Origin: Rhizobiales bacterium 2SD
GTDB lineage: Bacteria > Pseudomonadota > Alphaproteobacteria > Rhizobiales > Beijerinckiaceae
DNA length: 64,000 nucleotides
Assembly (NCBI GenBank): GCA_005502805.1
Contig: SCMY01000002.1
Coordinates: 186,001-250,000 of the forward strand
Reading direction: 5' to 3'
Program-made: the position numbers and the translations under genes
Part shown: positions 35,952-45,473 of the stretch, piece by piece
Numbering within the stretch: position 1 is the first letter of the stretch
Layout of the letters: the number at the start of each line of letters is the position of its first letter
The notes under the pieces: model-generated
Seen by the model: only the letters and a program-made list of their open reading frames with translations
Told to the model about the DNA's origin: nothing
The model's database searches: none

Positions 35952-38258
35952 TCATCCAGCCAGTTTGAGTTCGGGAACGGGTTGGCGGGTACCCGAAGCC
36001 GCCACGCGCAGCATCGAGTCGACGTCGAGGATCAGCGCGACCAGGCCGTCGCCGAGGATCGTCGCAGCCGAGGCGCCGGCGACAGCGCCATAGTTCGACT
36101 CGAGGCTCTTCACGACGACCTGCTGCTGGCCGACGATCTCGTCCACCGCGATGCCGACGTTCCCGCCGCGCTCGGTCTCCGCGATGATGATGATGTTCTC
36201 GTCACGCGTACCGGCCGAGCCCATCACGGCGCCCAGGCGATGCAGCGGCGTGATCTCGCCGCGCCAGCGCAGCACTTCCTGACCGAAGGTCAGATGCTCG
36301 ATCGGCGTGTTGGCGAGATGCTGCGTCTCGATCACGCTGGCGATCGGGATGACATAGCGGTCGTCGCCGCAGCGAATCACCATGCCTTCGAGCACGGCGA
36401 GCGTCAGCGGCAGGGCAAGCGTGAACTTGCAGCCGCGGCCCGGCTCGGAATCGACGCTGATGCGGCCGCCGAGCGATTCGACGTTGCGGCGCACCACGTC
36501 CATGCCGACGCCGCGGCCGGAGATGTCGCTGACCGCATCCGCCGTCGACAGGCCGGCGGCGAAGATCAGCTGGTCGATCTCCTCCGGCGCGAGCTTCTCA
36601 TCGGCGCCGACCAGCCCGCGCGAACGGGCCTTGGCGAGCAGCCTGTCGCGCCCGATGCCGCGCCCGTCATCGGTGACCGAGATGACGATGCGGCCGGCGC
36701 GATGCTCGGCGATCAGCCTGATCGTGCCTTCCGGGTTCTTGCCGGCGGCGATGCGCTCCTCCGGCGTCTCGACGCCGTGATCCATCGAGTTGCGGATCAT
36801 GTGGGTGAGCGGATCGGCCAGTTCCTCGATGATCGTCTTGTCGACCTCGGTGTTCTCACCCTCCAGGACGAGCTTCACTTCCTTGCCGAGCGTCTGGGCG
36901 AGCTCGCGCACCAGGCGCGGCATGCGCTGGAACACCGCCTTCACCGGCTGGGCGCGCACGGCCATGACGTGGTCCTGCAATTCGCGCGTCTGGCGCGACA
37001 GGGTCAGGATCCCCTCGGCAGTCTTGGCGTAGACGTCATAGGGCAGCGAGCGCACGCACTCGACCAGCATGGACTGGGTGATGACGATCTCGCCGACCAG
37101 ATTCATCAGCCGGTCGATGCGGTCGAGATCGACACGAACGCTGACCGCCTGGCGCTGGCGCGCCGCAGCCTCGTTGGAGACGGGGCGCGCGGGGGTGCGG
37201 GGCGCCGCCGGAGCAGCCGGGACCGCGGGCGCAGCAGCGGCCGGAGCCGCCACGGGCGCAGCGGCGGGCTGGATATCGGGCTGCGGCGCGGCGTCGGTCG
37301 CCGGCCCGAGCCGGGCCAGAATCGCCGACAGATCGGCAGCGACGTTCTGCGGCACTTCCGGAGCACTGGCCGGCGCCGCCTCGGCAACGGGCTCCGCCGC
37401 GGCTTCGGAATCCGCCAGCACCTCGACCTCGAATTCCTCGTTGGCGAGGGTGAAGTCGAATTTCGAGACGATCTCGTCGGCGCTGAGCTCGGTGCGCATC
37501 ATCACGGTGAAGCGCATATGGCAGTCGGTGACGTCGAGCGTCTCCAGCGCCGGCACGTGGCTGAGATCGCAGCTGACCGAGACGATCTCGTCCGCCGGCA
37601 GGATGCCGATCGCGACGCGCGGCTCGATCACCCGGCGAAACAGATCGGCTTCCGGGGTGATCTTGATGCAGACATCGTGGCCAGGCTTGCGGACCGACGC
37701 CACGGCGGCGGGCTCGTCATCATCCCAGCCGTCATTGGCGGCGGCAGACGCCGTGGGAGCGGGCGTGCCCATCTTGGCGTCGACCATGGCGAGCAGGTTG
37801 CCGAGCGCGGCGATGCCCACGGGAGCATCGGCCGCCGGAGCCGGCGGAGCTTCCGCGGGAGCAGCCGGTGCTGCGGCCTTGGCCTGGCCGACCTGTTCGA
37901 GCGCGGCGAGCAGGTCCGGCCGCACCGGAGCGGTCTCGTCGTTGCGCGCGGCGGCGACGAGATCCGCGACCGCGTCCGAGCAGCGCAGGAACAGGGTGAA
38001 GGGCGCATCTTCCAGCGCGACGCGGCCGGAACGCAAATGGTCGAGCGCCGCCTCGAAGACATGCGCGAAGCCGACGAGTTCGGTGCAGCCGAAGGCGCCA
38101 GCGCCACCCTTGATCGAGTGGATGGCGCGGAAGGCGGCATTGACGTCCTCAGGATCGCTCGAGCCCTCGTCGAGCAGCTGGAGCTTCTGCTCCAGCGCGC
38201 CGAGGAGCTCTTCGCACTCCTGGAAGAAGGTCTGCTTGAGTTCCGCCAGGGGATCCAT
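35952..38258 (-). CDS. cheA: CheA chemotaxis histidine kinase
   Basis: 768-residue CheA. The P1 Hpt domain carries phospho-acceptor His47 in RAIHSIKGGAGAFG. A Pro/Ala-rich linker leads to a CheY/CheB-docking-type region (about 195-290), then a second Ala/Pro linker, the P3 dimerisation domain from DLDRIDRLMNLVGEIVI, the kinase domain with NSMDHGVE and DDGRGIGRD, and a C-terminal CheW-like domain. All catalytic boxes are intact. Confidence 0.96.
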   Translation of the reverse strand: MDPLAELKQTFFQECEELLGALEQKLQLLDEGSSDPEDVNAAFRAIHSIKGGAGAFGCTELVGFAHVFEAALDHLRSGRVALEDAPFTLFLRCSDAVADLVAAARNDETAPVRPDLLAALEQVGQAKAAAPAAPAEAPPAPAADAPVGIAALGNLLAMVDAKMGTPAPTASAAANDGWDDDEPAAVASVRKPGHDVCIKITPEADLFRRVIEPRVAIGILPADEIVSVSCDLSHVPALETLDVTDCHMRFTVMMRTELSADEIVSKFDFTLANEEFEVEVLADSEAAAEPVAEAAPASAPEVPQNVAADLSAILARLGPATDAAPQPDIQPAAAPVAAPAAAAPAVPAAPAAPRTPARPVSNEAAARQRQAVSVRVDLDRIDRLMNLVGEIVITQSMLVECVRSLPYDVYAKTAEGILTLSRQTRELQDHVMAVRAQPVKAVFQRMPRLVRELAQTLGKEVKLVLEGENTEVDKTIIEELADPLTHMIRNSMDHGVETPEERIAAGKNPEGTIRLIAEHRAGRIVISVTDDGRGIGRDRLLAKARSRGLVGADEKLAPEEIDQLIFAAGLSTADAVSDISGRGVGMDVVRRNVESLGGRISVDSEPGRGCKFTLALPLTLAVLEGMVIRCGDDRYVIPIASVIETQHLANTPIEHLTFGQEVLRWRGEITPLHRLGAVMGSAGTRDENIIIIAETERGGNVGIAVDEIVGQQQVVVKSLESNYGAVAGASAATILGDGLVALILDVDSMLRVAASGTRQPVPELKLAG

Positions 38259-38266
38259 AGGCCGCC

Positions 38267-38626
38267 TCAGTTCTGGTAGCGCGCGACGAGGCCGAGCAGG
38301 GTGTTGGGCTCGAACGGCTTGACCATCCAGGCGCTGGCGCCCGCGCGGCGGCCTTCCGCCTTGATCTCGGCGCCGTTCTCGGTGGTCAGCACGATGATCG
38401 GCGTGTTCTGGCCGGCCGGGCGCGAGCGGCAGGCACGCGTGAACTCGATGCCATCCATGATCGGCATGTTGAGGTCGGTGATGACGAGGTCGGGCTTGAA
38501 CTGGTCGAAGCGGGCAAGGCCCTCCTCGCCGTTCTCAGCTTCGGCGACTTCATGGCCGGCATTGCGCAGCGTCATGCTGAGCAGGCTGAGCAGCGTCTTG
38601 GTATCGTCGATCGCGAGGATCTTCAT
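38267..38626 (-). CDS. cheY: CheY response regulator
   Basis: 119-residue receiver domain starting MKILAIDDTKT. It has the Asp pair IDD, the phospho-acceptor in LVITDLNMPIMDG, Thr in IIVLTTE and Lys in WMVKPFE. It lies directly before cheA (8 bp) and resembles the CheY that precedes CheA in alphaproteobacterial operons. It competes for, or shares, phosphate with the receiver at the operon's 3' end. Confidence 0.93.
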   Translation of the reverse strand: MKILAIDDTKTLLSLLSMTLRNAGHEVAEAENGEEGLARFDQFKPDLVITDLNMPIMDGIEFTRACRSRPAGQNTPIIVLTTENGAEIKAEGRRAGASAWMVKPFEPNTLLGLVARYQN

Positions 38627-38633
38627 TGCGGGA

Positions 38634-38915
38634 TCACTCCAGAACGAGAGCGCTTTGCGCCGGGTCGAACCCGATCGCCTGAAAGGACTGGCGGCATTCG
38701 TCCGAAACCGCCTTGAGCGTGACGCTGAGCCCGCGCGCCTTGGCGCTGGTGGCGGCCGCATGCATGAGCTGGATCCACAGGCTCGGGAACGGCCCGGCCT
38801 CGGCGCATTCGACCGCGATGCTTTCCTTCTGCTCCAGCGCGACGAGCAGCTGATTGCGGAAAGCCGCAGCCTCTGACCGGCCGAGGAAAGGCGGAAGTGA
38901 GACGGTGATGACCAC
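38634..38915 (-). CDS. STAS-domain protein of the che operon
   Basis: About 93-residue STAS/MlaB-like domain with LPPFLGRSEAAAFRNQLL, CAEAGPFPSLWIQLMHAA and QAIGFDPAQSALVLE. The Ser of LWIQL-type STAS loops is not obvious. No ATG is available upstream; GTG 38915 is proposed, with TTG 38996 as the alternative. It is 7 bp before cheY and appears to head the operon. STAS proteins are recurrent first genes of such operons, with an undefined role. Confidence 0.7.
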   Translation of the reverse strand: MVITVSLPPFLGRSEAAAFRNQLLVALEQKESIAVECAEAGPFPSLWIQLMHAAATSAKARGLSVTLKAVSDECRQSFQAIGFDPAQSALVLE

Positions 38916-39031
38916 GGCGGCGCGCCCTGTGTTTATTGACCGGGAAGCATCCCCGGGATTGGTAAAAATTTCGCTAACCGACCGGACGCGCGGCAAGGAT
39001 TATGGCCGTTCCGCGGCAGCATCGCCCGATC

Positions 39032-39499
39032 TCAGAACAGGTTGTTGCTGATCGCGCGCGGCACCAGCGAGATGCTGCCGTTCGCTTCCTTGTACTTGCG
39101 CGGGATGTTGATGATCCCCGAGAGATGCAGCCAGAGATTATTGGGCGAGATCGGCTTCACGATGATCTCGTGCGCGCCGAGCTTGGCGGCCTGCACCACC
39201 GCGCGCCGGTCGGGCTTTTCCATCATCACCAGCACCGGCGCCTTGGCGAAGGGCGAGGTCTTGAAGGAGCGGATCGACGCCAGGCACTTGACGCTGTCGC
39301 CATCGGGCAGATCCCAGTCGAGCATGACGATGTTGGGCTGCTTCTGGATGAAGGTCGTCGCCGCCGTGGCGAGATCGGCCGCCTCGAACACCCGCTGCAG
39401 CTGCGCCTGGTAGAGCATGGTGCGGATGATGCGCCGGTAGTGCGGGCTGGGGTCGATCAGCAGCACCGAAAGGTTGGGGAAGGATGGCGCGATATGCAT
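39032..39499 (-). CDS. degenerate CheY-like receiver protein
   Basis: 155-residue protein with a receiver fold. Phospho-acceptor Asp is present in VMLDWDLPDGD and Lys in IIVKPIS, but the N-terminal acidic pair is reduced to a single Asp (LLIDPSPHY) and the Thr/Ser switch position is Met (VLVMMEKP). A basic tail, INIPRKYKEANG, follows the domain. It lies 36 bp upstream of the STAS reading region and may act as a phosphate-independent or modified regulator of chemotaxis. Confidence 0.85.
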   Translation of the reverse strand: MHIAPSFPNLSVLLIDPSPHYRRIIRTMLYQAQLQRVFEAADLATAATTFIQKQPNIVMLDWDLPDGDSVKCLASIRSFKTSPFAKAPVLVMMEKPDRRAVVQAAKLGAHEIIVKPISPNNLWLHLSGIINIPRKYKEANGSISLVPRAISNNLF

Positions 39500-39568
39500 G
39501 TCCGCAACTCGAAACCCGTACGCGACTGGAGAACTCGCACGCGGCGGTTAAAACTCCGCCCTACCCCG

Positions 39569-41023
39569 TCAGACGCTGAGCCCGAACCGGACTCCGCCCC
39601 AGTGCCGGCCCCTGACGACGATCGGTGCCGACAGGTCCTCCATCACCAGGAAATTGCCGCCGCCCATGTCGCGCCGATAGGTCTGCAACAGGAACGGCTT
39701 CTGGTTGCGCGCCGCCGCGAGGCCGGTGCGATCATTGAAGATGCGCCGGTTGCGGCAATTGGCGTTGTTCCAGACCGGGTCCGACCCCTGCGGCTGCGAA
39801 TATTTGCGATTATGCGTCGGCAGGTAACCGTTGCGGTCCACCGCCGCGCAGAAGACGATGCGCTTGCTCGCCGACAGCATCTTCTCCTGCACCTGCGGCA
39901 GCAGCCGGTCGGTCAGCTCGGTGAAGCGGCTCATGAATTGCTGGGGGTCGCTGCCTGCGATCGGCCTGTAGGCCTCATCGAACAGGTCGGCCTGGCTGGC
40001 CTGCCCCGTCGCCAGCGCCTGCTCGAACAGGCCTGCGATCGCCGCCGCCGCCTCGAGCGCGATCTCGATCATGTCCGATTGCGGCGTGCGCACGCCCGAG
40101 CTCGCGATCGCGCCGAGCACCGCCTCGCTGGTCGAGACCAGTGAGGCCCCGCGCCGTGCCGCGACCTCGAGATTGCGGCCGGACTGGTCGACACCGGCGA
40201 CCAGCCCCTTGATCTCGTCGCCGACCTGCGCGAACGCCGCCGCATTCTCGCGCGCCGGCGCCGAGATCGAGTCGATCTCGCCGATCAGGCCGACGACCGA
40301 GCGACCGAAATGATCGAGCTCGCCGATCTGTTGCGAGATGCCCTGGCTTTCGTCGCTGGCGCGCCGTGCCGCCTGCGCATTCGCCTCGCTCTGCTTCGCC
40401 AATTGGTCGACGGTCGCGACCAGCGCGTCGAGCTGCTTGGCGCTGGCGGCCGTCGCGTCGCGCGTCTGTTCGGCGAGCTGCTTCACCGCCGCGGCGATCA
40501 CCGCAAAGCCGCGCCCCGCCGCGCCGCTGCGTGCCGCCTCGACGCCGGCATTGATCGAGAGCAGCTGGATCTCGCGCGTGATCGTCTGGATCGCCTCGCT
40601 GGCCTCGCGCGCCTTGTGGGCACGGCCGACGGCCTCGTTCAGCGCCTGCGAGATCGACTGCGCGCCATCCGACAGCTCGGCGATATCGTTCTGCGCCGCG
40701 TTGAGCCCCTGCCGGACCGCGCCGGTGACGCGCTCCAGCCCGCTCTTGACCACGGACGCCGCCTGCTGGGCGGTATCGGCCGCCTGCTGGATCGCCTGGT
40801 TGGAGCGCGACACCTGCTCGACCGAGGCAACGACGCGGTGCAGGCCGTCGGTCTGCCGGTCGAGCTCGGCGTTGACATCGCCGACGCGCCCGGAAATATC
40901 GGTGATCTCGGCGCTGAGCTTGCCGAAACGTTCGGCGATCTCGCGTACGGCCCGCGCTGCCGCTTCCGTCCCCGGCGCATCCTCATTGGCAGGATCAGGC
41001 AGCTTCAGGGCCTGGGCGTGCAT
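39569..41023 (-). CDS. soluble methyl-accepting chemotaxis protein with C-terminal sensor domain
   Basis: 484-residue receptor without transmembrane segments. The signalling coiled coil is N-terminal (about residues 20-300, with a tip-like IQLLSINAGVEAARSGAAGRG) and a C-terminal domain of about 150 residues has NRRIFNDRTGLAAARNQKPF and VVRGRHWGGVRFGLSV, a Cache/PAS-like layout. This order is reversed compared with typical MCPs. It is near but outside the che operon. The ligand is unknown, probably cytoplasmic. Confidence 0.85.
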   Translation of the reverse strand: MHAQALKLPDPANEDAPGTEAAARAVREIAERFGKLSAEITDISGRVGDVNAELDRQTDGLHRVVASVEQVSRSNQAIQQAADTAQQAASVVKSGLERVTGAVRQGLNAAQNDIAELSDGAQSISQALNEAVGRAHKAREASEAIQTITREIQLLSINAGVEAARSGAAGRGFAVIAAAVKQLAEQTRDATAASAKQLDALVATVDQLAKQSEANAQAARRASDESQGISQQIGELDHFGRSVVGLIGEIDSISAPARENAAAFAQVGDEIKGLVAGVDQSGRNLEVAARRGASLVSTSEAVLGAIASSGVRTPQSDMIEIALEAAAAIAGLFEQALATGQASQADLFDEAYRPIAGSDPQQFMSRFTELTDRLLPQVQEKMLSASKRIVFCAAVDRNGYLPTHNRKYSQPQGSDPVWNNANCRNRRIFNDRTGLAAARNQKPFLLQTYRRDMGGGNFLVMEDLSAPIVVRGRHWGGVRFGLSV

Positions 41024-41179
41024 CGCTCGGCGCTTCCTTCTTGGAGTTCTGCCTGCCGAACCTAAAGGAACAGGGTAAATCCGCAGTTAAGCCGGCTCGC
41101 CGGCAGCATCTGCGCGGTTTTCTCTTTGTGGCTCCGCAGCTAGGCTGGCGCCGCACGACAGCCTTGGGGCGGACGCCGC

Positions 41180-42055
41180 TTGAACAGCCGACAGCTCGAA
41201 ACCTTCGCCGCGGTGATGAAGGCCGGCACGATCTCGCGCGCCGCCGAGCTGCTCGGCGTCACCCAGCCGGGCGTCAGCCGCGCCATCGCCGAGCTGGAAA
41301 AGTCGCTCGGCTTCCTGCTGTTCGACCGCATCCGCAACCGCATCGTCGCGACGCCCGAGGGCAAGCTGTTCTACGCCCAGGTCCAGGCCTCCTTCCTCGG
41401 CATGGACACGCTGCGCGCCACTGCTGCCCGCATCCGCGATCACGGCACCGGCCAGTTGCGCGTCGGCTCCCGCTCCGCGCTCGGTTCCTCGTTGCTGCCC
41501 AAGGCGGTGCGTCGCTTCCGCGACAGGCGTCCGGAGATTGCGGTCACGCTGATGGTCCTGCCCTCGCGCGACATCCGCGACGGCGTCGTCTCCGGCGCCT
41601 TCGACATCGGCCTTGCCGCCGAGGAGATCGACATCTCCGGCGTTCTCCACCAGGTCTTCGTCCAGCCGCGCGCGCTCTGCGTCCTACCAATTGGGCATCC
41701 GCTGACGGAGAAGGAGGTAATCAGGCCGACCGACCTGCACGAGCAACCCTTCATCACCTATGTGCCGGAGGATCGCACCCGCCAGCGGCTCGACCACATC
41801 TTCGCCGACGCTGGGGCAAGGCCCCGCATCGTCGTCGAGACGATCTATGCAGCGACCGTCTGCGCGCTCGTCGCAGAGGGTGTCGGGATCGGTCTCGCCA
41901 GTCCTTATGCGATCGCTGGCGCCGACGCCTCCCAGCTGGTGCTCAGGCCCTTCGAGCCGGAGGTGCACAGCCGCAGCCTGCTGATCCTGCCGCTCGACCG
42001 GCCCAAATCGCAATTGGTGCGCGACTTCATCGACTGCCTGATGGAAGTGCGCTAG
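41180..42055 (+). CDS. LysR-family transcriptional regulator
   Basis: 291-residue LysR protein starting at TTG: MNSRQLETFAAVMKAGTISRAAELLGVTQPGVSRAIAELE. The effector domain follows. It is co-directional with cystathionine beta-lyase and an amino-acid-binding protein, which it likely controls. The rare TTG start, with no ATG at the homologous position, may limit its synthesis. Confidence 0.9.
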   Translation: MNSRQLETFAAVMKAGTISRAAELLGVTQPGVSRAIAELEKSLGFLLFDRIRNRIVATPEGKLFYAQVQASFLGMDTLRATAARIRDHGTGQLRVGSRSALGSSLLPKAVRRFRDRRPEIAVTLMVLPSRDIRDGVVSGAFDIGLAAEEIDISGVLHQVFVQPRALCVLPIGHPLTEKEVIRPTDLHEQPFITYVPEDRTRQRLDHIFADAGARPRIVVETIYAATVCALVAEGVGIGLASPYAIAGADASQLVLRPFEPEVHSRSLLILPLDRPKSQLVRDFIDCLMEVR

Positions 42056-42155
42056 CGCCAAATCATAACATCCAGGCATCGAGCCATGAGTTTTTGCTGA
42101 TTGTCGCGAGCGCCTCGCGGAAGGAACCTTTCTCTCACGAAAGGACCCTCCTCCC

Positions 42156-43340
42156 ATGCATGACGCGACCCGCAGCGTTCACCACCCCGCCGTCAACGAG
42201 GAGGGCTATGCCAGCCTGACTGTGCCGACGCACCGCGCCTCGACCATCGTCTACCCCGATGCGGCGAGCTTCTTCGCCCGCAGGCATCGCGGCTTCGACG
42301 GCTACACCTACGGCCTGCACGGCACCCCGACGCACCGCACGCTCGAAGCGCAACTGACCGCCCTGCATGGCGGGGTCCGGACCGTGCTCGTGCCCTCCGG
42401 CCAGGCGGCAGTCACCATCGTCCTGCTCTCGGTATTGTTGCCGGGCGACAAGGTGCTGATCCCGGATCAGGTCTACCAGCCGGTGCGCAGCTTCTGCGAG
42501 GAGTACTTGAAGCCGCGCGGCATCGACTACGGTGTCTACGATCCGCTGATCGGGGCCGGCATCGCCGATCTCATCGACGAGACGGTCAAGCTGGTCTGGG
42601 TCGAGTCGCCTGGCTCGAACACGATGGAAGTGCAGGACATCCCCGCTATCGTGAAGGCGGCCAAGGCCAAGGGCGTGCTCGTCGGCTGCGACAACACATG
42701 GGCGACGCCGCTGGTTTTCAAGCCGCTCGCCCATGGCGTCGATTTCGCCTGCGAGGCGCTGACGAAATATGTCGGCGGCCATTCCGACCTGCTGCTCGGC
42801 TCGGTCACCGTTGCCGATCTCGGCCTGCGCGAGCAGCTGAAGGTGACGCTGCGTGGCCTGGGCGTCGGCGTCTCGCCCGATGAAGTCCAGCTCGCCTTGC
42901 GCGGCCTGGAGACCCTGGCGCTGCGCCTGTCCCATATGGGCAAGGTCTCCGAGGATTTCGCCCGGCGCCTGATCCGCTCGCCCGCGGTCGAGGCCGTGCT
43001 GCATCCGGCCCTGCCCTCCTGCCCCGGCCATGAATTCTGGAAGCGCGACATGGGCCGTTCGTCGGGCGTGTTCAGCGTCGTGCTGAAGCCGGTGCCGCAC
43101 GCAGTGCTGGAAAAGGCGCTCTCGGCACTCAAGGTCTTCGCCATTGGCGCCTCCTGGGGCGGCACGCGCAGCCTGATCGCGCCGCTGGCGCCCGAGGGCG
43201 AGCGCACCGTCGTGCCCTGGCCGCACTCCGGACCGTCCCTGCGCATCAGCATCGGCCTCGAAGACCCAGACGACCTCTGGAACGATCTCGACGCCTTGCT
43301 GGTGGCGCTCGAACAACCGGCGGCCGCCAAGGTCGCCTGA
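42156..43340 (+). CDS. metC: cystathionine beta-lyase
   Basis: 394-residue PLP-dependent enzyme of the Cys/Met metabolism family. PLP-Lys lies in CEALTKYVGGHSD, and the YGLHGTPTHRTLEAQL segment and SWGGTRSLI loop match bacterial MetC. It cleaves cystathionine to homocysteine, pyruvate and ammonia and may act on other C-S substrates. It follows a LysR gene and precedes an amino acid ABC binding protein, suggesting use of an imported sulfur amino acid. Confidence 0.92.
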   Translation: MHDATRSVHHPAVNEEGYASLTVPTHRASTIVYPDAASFFARRHRGFDGYTYGLHGTPTHRTLEAQLTALHGGVRTVLVPSGQAAVTIVLLSVLLPGDKVLIPDQVYQPVRSFCEEYLKPRGIDYGVYDPLIGAGIADLIDETVKLVWVESPGSNTMEVQDIPAIVKAAKAKGVLVGCDNTWATPLVFKPLAHGVDFACEALTKYVGGHSDLLLGSVTVADLGLREQLKVTLRGLGVGVSPDEVQLALRGLETLALRLSHMGKVSEDFARRLIRSPAVEAVLHPALPSCPGHEFWKRDMGRSSGVFSVVLKPVPHAVLEKALSALKVFAIGASWGGTRSLIAPLAPEGERTVVPWPHSGPSLRISIGLEDPDDLWNDLDALLVALEQPAAAKVA

Positions 43341-43430
43341 CGCTGACCGACGGAGAGGACGAACGCGGCGGGCAGCACCTTCCGCCGCGGCGGGAGAGCT
43401 TTGCCTGACAACAACGACAGGGGATCAACG

Positions 43431-44444
43431 ATGAAACGGACCTTGCTACGCCTCACCGCAGCGCTCGCTGTCGGCTTTTCGGCGCCCGCTTCCGCCGACA
43501 CGCTTCAGATGATCCGCGACCGCGGCAAGATCATCTGCGGCACCAGCCCCGGCGTCGCCGGCTTCTCGACCCAGGACGCCAATGGCCGCTGGCAGGGCTT
43601 CGACATCGACATCTGCCGGGCGCTCGCCGCGGTGATCTTCAACGACACCGAGAAGGCCGGCTTCGTCTCGCTGACCTCGAAGGACCGGCTGATCGCCTTG
43701 CAGGCCGGCGAGATCGACGTCCTCCCGCGCACCACCACCTGGACGCTGTCGCGCAATGCCGGCCAGGGCGTCACCTTCACCACCGTCAACTATTATGACG
43801 GCCAGGGCTTCATGGTCTCGAAGAAGCTCGGCGTCTCCTCCGCGGCCCAGCTCGGCGGCGCCTCGGTCTGCGTTGCCCAGGGCACGACCAGCGAGCTCAA
43901 TCTCGCCGACTATTTCCGCAAGCTCGGAGTGAAATACGAGGCCGCCGCCTTCGGAACATCCGAAGAAGCGCTCAAGGCCTACGAGTCCGGTCGCTGCGAC
44001 GCCTACACCACCGACATCTCGGCGCTCTCCGCCGTCCGGATGAAGCTGCAGGACCTCGACGACCACGTCATCCTGCCGGAGGTGGTCTCGAAGGAACCGC
44101 TCGGCCCCTGGGTCCGCACCGGTGACGAGACCTGGTTCAACCTGGTGCGCTGGACAGTGCTCGCCTTGATCAACGCCGAGGAGCTCGGCATCACCAAGGC
44201 CAATGTCCAGGAGATGCTGAAGTCGTCGAATCCCGAGGTGAAGCGCTTCCTCGGCCTCGACGGCAAGATGGGTGAAGCGATGGGCGTCAGCAACGATTGG
44301 GTCGTGCGCATCATCGCTGCCGTCGGCAATTACGGCGAGAGCTTCGAGCGCCATCTCGGCAAGAGCTCGCGCCTGCAGCTGGCGCGCGGCCCGAACGAAC
44401 TCTGGAGCAAGGGCGGCATCCAGTACTCGCCGCCATTCCGCTGA
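43431..44444 (+). CDS. periplasmic amino-acid-binding protein (AapJ-like)
   Basis: 337-residue ABC transporter binding protein of family 3. Residues 1-22 are a signal peptide (ending ASA). The core has LQMIRDRGKIICGTSPG, GFDIDICRALAAVIF and the ligand Arg in VLPRTTTWTLSRNAGQGV, matching the general L-amino-acid system AapJ/BztA. Start ATG 43431 follows AGGGG. No permease or ATPase genes follow, so it must share a remote transporter. Confidence 0.92.
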   Translation: MKRTLLRLTAALAVGFSAPASADTLQMIRDRGKIICGTSPGVAGFSTQDANGRWQGFDIDICRALAAVIFNDTEKAGFVSLTSKDRLIALQAGEIDVLPRTTTWTLSRNAGQGVTFTTVNYYDGQGFMVSKKLGVSSAAQLGGASVCVAQGTTSELNLADYFRKLGVKYEAAAFGTSEEALKAYESGRCDAYTTDISALSAVRMKLQDLDDHVILPEVVSKEPLGPWVRTGDETWFNLVRWTVLALINAEELGITKANVQEMLKSSNPEVKRFLGLDGKMGEAMGVSNDWVVRIIAAVGNYGESFERHLGKSSRLQLARGPNELWSKGGIQYSPPFR

Positions 44445-44522
44445 ACTTCAAGCCGGGCATGAGGGAACTGCCGGGCCTCCCGACGGTTTCCTACTCCGTT
44501 GGATCACCAAGGAGTACCGCCC

Positions 44523-44969
44523 GTGCCCGCCATCAAATCCCTCTTCGCCGGCGCTGCTGCGCTCGCCCTCGTCACCGGCACGGCCGTCGCCCAGCCGCGA
44601 ACACTGGGTCCGCAGACCGGCACGATCAAGATCGAGCAGATCTCGGTCGCCTTCATCGCCTCGGGCGAGCTCGGCGGCGGCACTTTCACCTATCGCGGCC
44701 GCTCCTATCCGATCTCGGTCGGCGGACTCGGCATCGGCGGCATCGGCGCCTCGCGCGTCGTCGCCAGCGGGCGCGTCTATGGCCTGACCACCCGCAACGA
44801 TCTCGCCGGCCCCTATGTCCAGCTCAAGGAAGGCTGGGCGGTCGGCCGCGCCGGCCAGGGCCGCGTCTGGCTCAAGAACGACAAGGGCGTGACCATCAGC
44901 CTCGACACCCGCCGCCAGGGTCTGCAGGCCACGATCGGCGCCGATGGTGTGGTGATCGCGTTCAAATAA
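44523..44969 (+). CDS. secreted hypothetical protein
   Basis: 148-residue exported protein starting at GTG with AAGGAG 8 bp upstream. Signal peptide MPAIKSLFAGAAALALVTG and onwards, ending AVAQ. The mature part is a Gly-rich beta-sandwich-like sequence (YRGRSYPISVGGLGIGGIG) without Cys or catalytic motifs. No family recognised. Confidence 0.7.
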   Translation: MPAIKSLFAGAAALALVTGTAVAQPRTLGPQTGTIKIEQISVAFIASGELGGGTFTYRGRSYPISVGGLGIGGIGASRVVASGRVYGLTTRNDLAGPYVQLKEGWAVGRAGQGRVWLKNDKGVTISLDTRRQGLQATIGADGVVIAFK

Positions 44970-45066
44970 GCACCGGGGCGCCGGGCTGATGGAAATGTGA
45001 GCTTGCGTGAATTGCCCGGCGCTTCGTCTTCCTGTCCTGTCTCCGGCAACCGAACCGGAGACAGGA

Positions 45067-45468
45067 ATGACGATCAACGCCGCCGATAGACGATCCTATG
45101 CACTCAGCCTGCTCAGGCTGGTCTCTGGATTGGTGATCTTCAGCTATGGCACGCAGAAGATCCTGCGTTTTCCTTATGTCGAGACCGTGCCGCCGAGCTT
45201 CAGCCTGTCCTGGATCGCCGGCGTCTTCGAGCTCGTCCTCGGATTCATGCTGCTGATCGGCTTTCGCGCCCGTGCGGCCGCTTTCGTCCTCTCGGGCGTG
45301 ATGGCCTTCGCCTACTTCCTACGCCATGCCCCGCAGAGTTTCTTCCCGGCGCAGAACGGCGGTGTCTCGGCGATCCTGTTCTGTTTCATCTTCCTCTACA
45401 TCGCCGCAGCTGGCCCCGGCCCGCTCAGCATCGACGAAGGCTGGAAGCGGCCGAGCCCGCGGAGCTGA
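45067..45468 (+). CDS. DoxX-family membrane protein
   Basis: 133-residue protein with four predicted transmembrane helices. It has the DoxX pattern LLRLVSGLVIFSYGTQKIL at the N-terminus, then ELVLGFMLLIGFRARAAAF and FLRHAP. DoxX-like proteins are linked to redox and thiol stress, but this one's role is unknown. It is convergent with a LysR gene. Confidence 0.85.
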   Translation: MTINAADRRSYALSLLRLVSGLVIFSYGTQKILRFPYVETVPPSFSLSWIAGVFELVLGFMLLIGFRARAAAFVLSGVMAFAYFLRHAPQSFFPAQNGGVSAILFCFIFLYIAAAGPGPLSIDEGWKRPSPRS

Positions 45469-45473
45469 CGGCC

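Noticed and set aside
35760..38279. Long plus-strand open frame opposite cheA
   Set aside because: CheA on the minus strand has all catalytic boxes and tight operon spacing; the antisense frame is low-complexity Arg/Asp/His.
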